Source of the DNA: Deltaproteobacteria bacterium
GTDB lineage: Bacteria > Desulfobacterota > Desulfarculia > Adiutricales > Adiutricaceae
DNA: 9,434 bases
NCBI GenBank assembly: GCA_031257955.1
Contig: JAIRNQ010000061.1
Span: 1 to 9,434 of the forward strand
Direction of reading: 5' to 3'
A program made the translations under genes and the position numbers. Below, in pieces: positions 1 to 4,458 of the stretch. The notes beneath the pieces were generated by a model, which searched no databases, was not told the origin of the DNA, and saw nothing but the letters and a program-made list of their open reading frames with translations. How positions within the stretch are numbered: position 1 is the stretch's first letter; the number at the start of each line of letters is the position of its first letter.

Positions 1-86
1 CCGACGGCACCTCCAAACCACAGGCCGGCCATGATTAAATGAAACAATTTTAGGATTCTAATTCCCTTAGAGCCTAGTTTCGCCAT
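1..86 (-). CDS. 5' end of a membrane protein, runs off left edge
   Basis: Reading leftward from an ATG at 86-84, 28 codons are open to the window edge. The peptide starts MAKLGSKGIRILKLFHLI and continues with MAGLWFGGAV. A short basic N-terminus followed by a hydrophobic helix with a His and a Trp-Phe-Gly-Gly motif resembles the first helix of small integral membrane families such as DUF2269 or CopD-like proteins, but too little is visible to assign one. GAGAGGA lies about 4 bases before the ATG and is a good ribosome binding site, which is the main reason to trust this start. The gene lies downstream of the other minus-strand small genes at 155-928 and may belong to the same transcription unit. 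Function unknown. Confidence 0.5.
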   Translation of the reverse strand, partial: MAKLGSKGIRILKLFHLIMAGLWFGGAV

Positions 87-154
87 ACGTTCCTCTCAGA
101 ATCAATACGGTAAATGGTATCCGTTCACGGTCTGCCCGCCGACAGCCAAGGGGG

Positions 155-470
155 TCAGTAAATCTCAACGGCCACGTCCGTTTGACCGGCGATGGCCACG
201 GCAACTTTTTTCACGGTCTCGTATTCCTGAGCGTATTTGTCAACGTTTCTTCTGGAGGCCATCCGATTTTTGGCCCCGTCCATCCCTTTGGTTAAAAGCT
301 CCTCTTCTCCGTTTGGTGATTTTACAAACAATGTCAAGCCGTTATTACAAGGAAAATCGAAAAATCAGATCTCCGCGAAGACCCTTATATAAGATTTCCT
401 CATGAAGCATCCATTCATACCAACGGTTCCGCCATAATGCTTCAAAAAATGTGTCCCATTCTTGCCTATC
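155..470 (-). pseudogene. small gene apparently broken by a frameshift
   Basis: Two abutting minus-strand frames read like one protein. The upstream frame (470-345) is Trp-rich (DRQEWDTFFEALWRNRW..., ending IFRFSL then TAA) and has no ATG until position 410. The downstream frame (364-155) starts FFDFPCNNGLTLFVK, has a charged middle and ends AGQTDVAVEIY then TGA. They overlap at an A5 run on the plus strand (360-364), the typical place for an indel. A one-base change there would join them into about 104 residues. Alternatively only the 3' part is a gene, starting at TTG 337 or at ATG 283, which is preceded directly by AAAGGG. I recognise no family. The pseudogene reading is an inference and could also be a sequencing error in the homopolymer. 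Confidence 0.35.
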
Positions 471-487
471 TCACGCAATGGGCCTGC

Positions 488-928
488 CTACCATCCTCTG
501 ACGCCCGCCTGAACCGCAAAAAATCCTGCCGCCAGGACAAGAAACATTACCCCAATGCCTAAAGCCACGTATCCCGTTTCCGAGCCTCCGGAAGAAATGC
601 CGGGATTGTCGGGGGTGTAATAAACATCGATCCTGTCGCCGGCACGCATCTTTGGCGAGTAATAGCTGAGGATATCCGCATATTCCTTGCCGTCGACGGC
701 GTAACGATAATATACGGTCGTGCGGGGACTTCCCGTCCCGATGAACTCCGTCCTGATATCGTAAATCGTCCCGGTCGTTTTCGCGCCCCAAAAACGGAGT
801 TCGTTCGCCCGATAATACTGCGCGGCCAAGACGGTTATTAATAAAAGCGAGATCAGTATTAAGAATCCTCCCAGACAGAGCCATACTATTTTTTCCTCGC
901 TCTTGCTAAAGCCGCGTCCGCGAGGCAC
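488..928 (-). CDS. DUF3592 family two-helix membrane protein
   Basis: A 146-residue protein from a GTG start at 928. The frame is open to a TTG at 943, but GGAGGG at 941-936 sits 7 bases before the GTG and overlaps the TTG, so GTG is the better start. A basic N-terminus (PRGRGFSKSEEK) leads into transmembrane helix 1 (about residues 13-36). An extracytoplasmic domain follows (about 46-112) with the DUF3592 pattern: GTIYD, then YYRYAVDGKEYAD, then GDRIDVYYTPDNPGIS. Helix 2 spans about 119-140, and the protein ends GVRGW. DUF3592 proteins are small bacterial membrane proteins of unknown biochemical role. The family match is from motif recall. A candidate promoter lies just upstream (955-983). 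The gene stands at the edge of a gene-poor, repeat-rich stretch, and nothing around it suggests a pathway. Confidence 0.75.
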   Translation of the reverse strand: MPRGRGFSKSEEKIVWLCLGGFLILISLLLITVLAAQYYRANELRFWGAKTTGTIYDIRTEFIGTGSPRTTVYYRYAVDGKEYADILSYYSPKMRAGDRIDVYYTPDNPGISSGGSETGYVALGIGVMFLVLAAGFFAVQAGVRGW

Positions 929-954
929 GTTAAATCCCTCCAATCCGACGCTGG

Positions 955-983
955 TTTATACCGCCGTTTGAAAATAATTTGTA
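955..983 (-). promoter_or_regulatory. candidate sigma-70 promoter for the DUF3592 gene
   Basis: On the minus strand a TATAAA -10 (960-955) follows a weak TACAAA -35 (983-978) after exactly 17 bases. Transcription would start near 948, giving a leader of about 20 bases before the GGAGGG site and GTG start. The -10 is close to consensus; the -35 matches only three of six positions. Confidence 0.35.
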
Positions 984-1360
984 GCCTGTTTTGAATGGAA
1001 CTCCTGAATTTGGGAGAAACCACGATCTCCGTCTTGCCGCCGTCCGGTAAAACAAGCCCCCGGTCCGCGGCCAAATATGGCCATTCGGCGGCTAACCAAT
1101 GAATTCGGGCCAGCCCGTATGGGATTGGGGCGGCCCAGGCCTACGGGAAAAAACCCGCGGGTAAATTCGATCCTACGCTTTCCCTTAATATACTTATATA
1201 TCGCCGATTTAGCAATGAAAAAACTATAGTCGGTTGGATTTGGTAACATCTGGGTACTGTACCGGCACGTTTTGGACACGGTTAACCGTTCAGGCCACCG
1301 TCGTTCCGGGCAAGGGGTCTTCCCTCTTTCAGCCGTAAGCCCGGTTCCCTTTCTCTCCCA
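984..1360. other. gene-poor stretch with degraded-looking frames
   Basis: No convincing gene. One minus-strand frame, open from 1140 to 886 with no ATG, has a protein-like middle (AADRGLVLPDGGKTEIVVSP at about 1071-1012) but begins right after an in-frame TAG (1143-1141), runs through the DUF3592 promoter and enters that gene. It may be a gene remnant. A second frame (1279-956) opens with GTG without a clear ribosome binding site. From about 1330 onward the sequence becomes a diverged flank of the direct repeat that starts at 1361. Confidence 0.3.
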
Positions 1361-1473
1361 GATTGGCCCACAATCGGCCTCAGAACGCCACAGACGAACG
1401 CTAGAGGTTCCGCCGCTACTCCTATAGCCATTTTTGACTCCAGGGGCTCCTGGGTCATCTGAGACCGTTTATG
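1361..1473. repeat. ~113-bp direct repeat, copy A
   Basis: From GATTGGCCCA to GAGACCGTTTATG this block matches 1714-1827 with six substitutions and one single-base indel in a T run (about 94% identity by eye), in the same orientation. Inside lies an inverted repeat CCAGG-ggct-CCTGG (about 1440-1453), kept intact in the other copy with a loop change only. Weaker similarity extends on both sides: an AGCCGTAAG...CGGTT...CC flank on the left and a CCAAACC...GCCACCCGG flank on the right. No transposase, terminal inverted repeats or target-site duplication were seen, so this is best called a dispersed or locally duplicated intergenic element of unknown type. Confidence 0.85.
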
Positions 1474-1575
1474 GCCGTGTTTATTTTTTCGCTCCAAACC
1501 CGCCACCCGGTACTCCGTCCCCGGGCCCACAATGGCCCCACCGGGCGCCCCAGCCATTAGCCGTGCGCCCGAACC

Positions 1576-1699
1576 CTCCCGGCCCAGGGCCATCAATGGC
1601 CTCTCCGGGCGGCACGGCCGTCAGCTCGGTTGCCAGCGCTCTCCCGGCCCCGGGCCATCAATGGCCCCTCCGGGCGGCACGGCCGTCAGTTCGGTTACC
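1576..1699. repeat. 59-bp unit repeated twice (period 65 bp)
   Basis: 1576-1634 and 1641-1699 match at 55 of 59 positions. Each unit contains GGGCCATCAATGGCC, an inverted repeat that could form a GGCCAT/ATGGCC hairpin, and a GGGCGGCACGGCCGTCAG block. A third, more diverged relative of the first half of the unit lies at 1521-1549 (CCGGGCCCACAATGGCCCC). The units fill the space between the two copies of the 113-bp repeat, so the whole 1330-1830 stretch looks built from nested duplications. Frames are open through it but show only GC-rich low-complexity Pro/Gly/Arg sequence. Confidence 0.85.
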
Positions 1700-1713
1700 C
1701 GAGATCACTCCTA

Positions 1714-1827
1714 GACTGGCCCAGAATCGGCCTCAGAACGCCTCAGACGAACGCTAGGGGTTCCGCCGCTACTCCTATAGCCATTTTTTGACTCCAGGGG
1801 CGCCTGGGCCATCTGAGACCGTTTATG
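1714..1827. repeat. ~113-bp direct repeat, copy B
   Basis: Second copy of the block at 1361-1473, in the same orientation with a period of 353 bp. It has one extra T in the T run and keeps the internal CCAGG-ggcg-CCTGG inverted repeat. Both copies share an identical minus-strand reading (MAIGVAAEPLAFV), but the frame is stopped right after it in this copy (TGA) and not in copy A. The conserved peptide is therefore a by-product of recent duplication, not evidence of coding. Confidence 0.85.
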
Positions 1828-2287
1828 AGCCTTTTGGGTTTACGGCCCAAACCAGGCGCCCGGACCCCCCGAAAGGGGCCGATTAAGCCGCGGCTTGTAC
1901 GGGCTGGCCAATTGGTTAAATCGGTTGGCAAAATGGATGTATTTGGGTTCTTTGGTCGAGTTTGGCGGGGGTTTGACCGGAGTTTAACTTGGTCGGGCAT
2001 AATTGCCTTATTATTATTGGCTAACGTTAGCCACGGGAAACTGACCAACCATTATTTTCGTCATTTCTAACTACCGGACATCTCAAGGCGATTAATGGAT
2101 GGCGATTGGTTGTGAAAAAAACCAAGCGCCAAAAATTTTATCCTAAGTTTGGTAACGGACGCGGAAAAGAGATTTTTCATTTCGCTTGAAAAATAAGCGT
2201 TTTGATAACTCTCGTTTTATGGTGCCGACGCGGCGAACATGACAGCTTTTCTTGGTCTGGCTCTAGCCAAAGCTTGGCCAGCGGCCC
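1828..2287. other. intergenic stretch without a supported gene
   Basis: An 81-codon plus-strand frame starts at 1825, on the last bases of repeat copy B, but has no ribosome binding site and begins with low-complexity Pro/Arg sequence; only its end (SGIIALLLLANVSHG) looks at all protein-like. From about 2050 the sequence turns AT-rich. A small hairpin CGCTT-gaaaaat-AAGCG followed by TTTT (2183-2203) could be a weak plus-strand terminator. Nothing else was recognised. Confidence 0.4.
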
Positions 2288-2327
2288 AAAAAAAACTTGG
2301 CCGACCCACTAGGGACCGGCCAAGTTT
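2288..2327 (-). terminator. strong minus-strand intrinsic terminator
   Basis: On the minus strand an 11-bp perfect stem (AAACTTGGCCG, 2327-2317, pairing with CGGCCAAGTTT, 2303-2293) is followed by a run of eight T (2295-2288). The 13-base loop (GTCCCTAGTGGGT) can pair further through CC/GG and wobble pairs, lengthening the stem to about 15 bp. The T run lies only on the minus side, so direction is clear. No protein gene reads into it from the right, which is why a small RNA is proposed. Confidence 0.7.
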
Positions 2328-2360
2328 AGTACGCTAGAAAGAGGTGCAATCTCTATATTT
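2288..2360 (-). ncRNA. candidate small RNA, about 73 nt
   Basis: This is the transcript expected between the promoter at 2395-2367 and the terminator at 2327-2288; the start near 2360 is estimated from the -10 position. The 5' half is AU-rich and largely single-stranded (a weak AGAG/CUCU hairpin is possible) and contains GCACCUCUUUCU, complementary to Shine-Dalgarno-like GAGGUGC and GAAAGAGG sequences. The 3' half is the terminator hairpin with a U tail. Promoter, short unstructured anti-SD region and Rho-independent terminator together are the usual layout of trans-acting regulatory RNAs. It has no ATG frame of useful length and does not look like 6S RNA, SRP RNA or tmRNA. It could instead be the leader remnant of a lost gene. 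Confidence 0.4.
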
Positions 2361-2366
2361 TTATTC

Positions 2367-2395
2367 ATGTTACAACGGCCTTAACCATTTGTCAA
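2367..2395 (-). promoter_or_regulatory. strong sigma-70 promoter, minus strand
   Basis: TTGACA (2395-2390, perfect -35) is followed after 17 bases by TAACAT (2372-2367, four of six matches to TATAAT). Just upstream on the minus strand lies an A/T-rich stretch (about 2396-2427, GAAAATATTGAAATTTATTT) that resembles an UP element. Transcription would run leftward from about 2360 into the terminator at 2327-2288. Confidence 0.55.
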
Positions 2396-2773
2396 GAGAT
2401 TATCTAAATAAATTTCAATATTTTCATGACAAGGCCAACCGTTGCCCCACCTCCGCGAGAAACCCGTAGCCGTTTTTTGCGAAGGGATGGGACATTAGAC
2501 GATAAAACATTCTCTTAATTGGTTTAACCAACAAAAATACTATAATTATTTATTTTATATGATTTAGAATGTTTTTTTTCTCTATGACAAAAACTTAAGA
2601 TATAGTCTATCTTTATTCGAGGGGTTCTGAACTTTAATCGACCCGCTTGGGTTCAAAACGGCTCCAGCTTTATCCAGGCAACTTTATCCACCGCCACGAA
2701 CTTTTTTTTTGCGTCGGCGGGCGAACCGCCCTGGGCGCGTCCCTGGAGGGGACAAAAACTTGGTAGGGCCAGT
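2396..2773. other. AT-rich intergenic stretch
   Basis: No gene seen on either strand. It contains a 10-bp inverted repeat AAAACATTCT (2504-2513) / AGAATGTTTT (2566-2575) separated by 52 bases and followed by more T. Inside that is a near-palindrome TTGGTT-t-AACCAA (2519-2531) with a TATAAT (2540-2545) 16 bases further on, which could be a plus-strand promoter (TTGGTT as a poor -35). A nine-base word CTTTATCCA is directly repeated at 2668 and 2682. The right end is a degenerate first copy of the 42-bp repeat. Confidence 0.35.
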
Positions 2774-2884
2774 GGGCCTGGCCCTGGCGGCGGCAAAATT
2801 CCCACTCGGGGCGGCGGGCCTGGCCCGGGCGGCGGCAAAATACCCGCTCGGGGCGGTGGGCCTGGCCGGGGCGAGGACAAGGGA
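2774..2884. repeat. 42-bp GC-rich tandem repeat, about 2.6 clear copies
   Basis: Two full units (2774-2815 and 2816-2857) differ at only a few positions, and a third is partial (2858-2884). A diverged unit precedes them from about 2735. Each contains GGGCCTGGCC, a GGCGGCGGCAAAAT core and CTCGGGGCGG. As 42 is a multiple of three, frames stay open on both strands, giving either Ala/Gly/Leu repeats on the plus strand or Pro-rich repeats (GILPPPGPGPP) on the minus strand. Neither frame has a credible start site or resembles a known protein, so I treat this as a minisatellite. Confidence 0.8.
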
Positions 2885-2943
2885 CTTGGCCCGGGGACCG
2901 CGGGCGCCAAAGGGTTTTTTGACTTTAGTATCCTTCAAAGGAC

Positions 2944-2972
2944 TTGATTTTCAGCCTGTTTGGTCTTATGAT
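2944..2972 (+). promoter_or_regulatory. sigma-70 promoter for the Bax-inhibitor-1 gene
   Basis: TTGATT (2944-2949), a 17-base spacer and TATGAT (2967-2972; five of six -10 matches). Transcription would start near 2979 and give a leader of about 124 bases. In that leader, CTTGGGCG (2995-3002) can pair with CGCCAAG (3011-3017) around an eight-base AT-rich loop with one bulged G. A consensus TATAAT at 3005-3010 lies in that loop but has no -35 at the right distance. Confidence 0.5.
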
Positions 2973-3102
2973 TATTATTAGGAAAAAACGTATACTTGGG
3001 CGGATATAATCGCCAAGCCCATAAACCGAGTTTCCCGGCCACTTTGGCCCGGGCATTTTAAAAATAAGTAGGCCTTTCCAGCCTATCGAGTTAGGAGTAA
3101 TC

Positions 3103-3966
3103 ATGGCTAACTATAACGGACCGCCGAATTGGGGTCCCGGGAAAGGCCCGAACCCCCAGCAACCCCAGACTGGCCAGGGCCAGCAACCCGGCCAGCAGTC
3201 TCAATACGGGTCGGACCAGCGGTATTACGGGCAGGGCCAGCAATACGGTAACCAGTGGCAGAACGGCGCCACCATGGCCATGCCTAGCCAGGCCACCTTG
3301 ATAGAGACCTCCGAGGTTAGGTTCTTCCAAAACGTCTACCTTTGGATGTTAAGCGGCTTGCTGGTCACGGCCGCTACCGCCTTGGCAGTCTATAACAGCA
3401 ACTTCAGAACTATCCTGCTGGGCGGCACGGGCATATGGATTGCTATTTTCCTCGTCCAGATTGGCTTGGTCATGTTGATCGGTTTTCTGTCGGCCAAAGT
3501 CTCGACCATGACCCTGAGGGGCTTGTTTTTGCTCTACTCGGCCTCGGTGGGGGTGACGTTTTCTATCCTTCTGGTCTTTTACCCGCACAACGTCATCTTT
3601 AAAGCCTTTCTGTCCACGGCGGCGGTCTATGGGGGTTTGTCCGCCTACGGTTTGGTTACCAAACGTTCCCTCAAGGGCATTGGTACCTTTGCCTACATGG
3701 CCCTGTTTGGTTTAATCGTGGCCCTGATTATCAACGCCTTGACCAGAAGCCCGATGTTCGATTACGTCGTTTCCTGGTTTGGCGTCCTGGTTTTCTCGGT
3801 CCTGACCGCCTATGATCACCAAAAGCTTAGGGTTATCCACGCCGGTGGGTTCACCGACCAGCACGCCGAAAACGCCATGGTCATCATGGGCGCCCTGACC
3901 TTGTACCTGGACTTCATGAACCTCTTCCGTTTCATCGTTTCCATATTGGGTGCCAGCCGCGACTAA
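3103..3966 (+). CDS. Bax inhibitor-1 / YetJ-YccA family membrane protein with Q/G/Y-rich N-terminus
   Basis: 287 residues; start ATG 3103 with AGGAG five bases upstream. From about residue 70 it is a typical seven-helix Bax-inhibitor-1 (TMBIM, UPF0005) protein, with helices at about 78-97, 108-128, 138-160, 164-184, 194-212, 220-237 and 257-283. Family signatures are visible near the end: FSVLTAYDHQKLR (231-243) and GALTLYLDFMNLFRFIVSILG (263-283). Asp238 and Asp270 sit where the two aspartates of the pH-sensing pair of B. subtilis YetJ lie; the loop between them is eight residues longer here. Family members are inner-membrane proteins implicated in calcium leak (YetJ) or in interaction with the FtsH protease (E. 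coli YccA); which applies here is unknown. Residues 1-60 are a soluble low-complexity segment rich in Gln, Gly, Pro, Asn and Tyr, much longer than in most bacterial homologues. The gene has its own promoter and terminator, so it is monocistronic. Confidence 0.92.
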   Translation: MANYNGPPNWGPGKGPNPQQPQTGQGQQPGQQSQYGSDQRYYGQGQQYGNQWQNGATMAMPSQATLIETSEVRFFQNVYLWMLSGLLVTAATALAVYNSNFRTILLGGTGIWIAIFLVQIGLVMLIGFLSAKVSTMTLRGLFLLYSASVGVTFSILLVFYPHNVIFKAFLSTAAVYGGLSAYGLVTKRSLKGIGTFAYMALFGLIVALIINALTRSPMFDYVVSWFGVLVFSVLTAYDHQKLRVIHAGGFTDQHAENAMVIMGALTLYLDFMNLFRFIVSILGASRD

Positions 3967-3992
3967 GGGCTAGCCTTCCGGCCACAAAAACC

Positions 3993-4031
3993 AAGACCGT
4001 CCTTTCGAAGAGTCCGAAAGGACGGTCTTTT
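3993..4031 (+). terminator. strong intrinsic terminator after the Bax-inhibitor-1 gene
   Basis: A perfect 15-bp stem (AAGACCGTCCTTTCG, 3993-4007, with CGAAAGGACGGTCTT, 4015-4029) around a seven-base loop, followed by TTTTGTT. It ends only a few bases before the ribosome binding site of the next small gene, so that gene depends on readthrough or on an undetected promoter. Confidence 0.9.
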
Positions 4032-4045
4032 GTTAGGGGCTTTGC

Positions 4046-4261
4046 TTGAAAGCTATCCTGTTCGTCATAAGTTTCGTCTGCGCCTTACTGGGAATGTTAA
4101 GCTTCCTGGTCGCCGTGGCCTACTGGCCCATGAAAGGGGTGGGCGTGGCCGGACTGGTGGGCACGATCCTGGTTATTTTGGGCGCGCTGGGCCTCTTGAA
4201 AAGCTTCCGGATGTTTATCGGCTCGCCAAAAAAGAAACGGGAGAGATCCTCCTACTACTGA
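4046..4261 (+). CDS. small two-helix membrane protein, TTG start
   Basis: 71 residues starting at TTG 4046, with AGGGG (4035-4039) six bases upstream, which fixes the start. Helix 1 covers about residues 3-26 (AILFVISFVCALLGMLSFLV...), helix 2 about 32-51 (VGVAGLVGTILVILGALGLL), and the tail is strongly basic (SPKKKRERSSYY), which would place the C-terminus in the cytoplasm. An overlapping frame (4030-4269) gives no sensible protein. No family recognised; small hydrophobic proteins of this form are often annotated only as hypothetical. It lies in the same direction as and 79 bp after the Bax-inhibitor-1 gene, separated from it by a strong terminator. A weak hairpin GGCCTC/GAGGCC (4278-4294) follows the stop codon. 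Confidence 0.65.
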   Translation: MKAILFVISFVCALLGMLSFLVAVAYWPMKGVGVAGLVGTILVILGALGLLKSFRMFIGSPKKKRERSSYY

Positions 4262-4299
4262 AAACTTAACGTCCCACGGCCTCTCCCCGAGGCCTTAAC

Positions 4300-4323
4300 C
4301 AAAATCGGCCAAGTTGGCCGATT
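4300..4323 (-). terminator. likely terminator of the rlmB transcript
   Basis: On the minus strand, AATCGGCCA (4323-4315) pairs with TGGCCGATT (4311-4303) around a three-base loop and is followed by TTTGG. It lies 136 bases past the rlmB stop codon, in the convergent gap with the plus-strand small gene. The T tract is short, so termination may be partial. Confidence 0.4.
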
Positions 4324-4374
4324 GGGAAAAACTCGCAAAGCCCGCCAAACTCTCCAAGCTGACCATATACCCGA

Positions 4375-4426
4375 CCGCCAAAAATATAGACCGTAGTAAA
4401 CCGCCAAAAATTTAGGCCATAGAAAA
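4375..4426. repeat. 26-bp imperfect tandem repeat, two copies
   Basis: 4375-4400 and 4401-4426 both begin CCGCCAAAAAT(A/T)TAG and are about 80% identical; CGGCCAAAAT at 4427 begins a third, truncated relative. It is located between the rlmB stop codon and the probable terminator, thus within the 3' untranslated part of that transcript. No function evident. Confidence 0.5.
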
Positions 4427-4458
4427 CGGCCAAAATCGGCTGCCAAAGCCGCGGGAGC

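Noticed and set aside
471..884. 137-codon minus-strand frame
   Set aside because: Arg/Gly/His-rich shadow of the DUF3592 gene in another frame.
1361..1827. CRISPR-like repeat spacing
   Set aside because: Only two long copies 353 bp apart with related, not unique, sequence between them, and no cas gene in the window.
1282..2048. Minus-strand frames sharing the peptide MAIGVAAEPLAFV
   Set aside because: The shared peptide is only the translation of the duplicated 113-bp block; one copy stops immediately after it and neither has a conserved context.
1825..2070. 81-codon plus-strand frame
   Set aside because: Starts inside repeat copy B with no ribosome binding site; only a short hydrophobic end looks protein-like.
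2653..2981. Plus and minus open frames across the 42-bp repeat
   Set aside because: Open only because the repeat length is a multiple of three; no ribosome binding site, low-complexity product on both strands.
4030..4269. 79-codon plus-strand frame overlapping the small membrane protein
   Set aside because: Starts in the terminator T tract; its product is Arg/Gly-rich without structure, while the overlapping frame has two clear helices and a well-spaced ribosome binding site.
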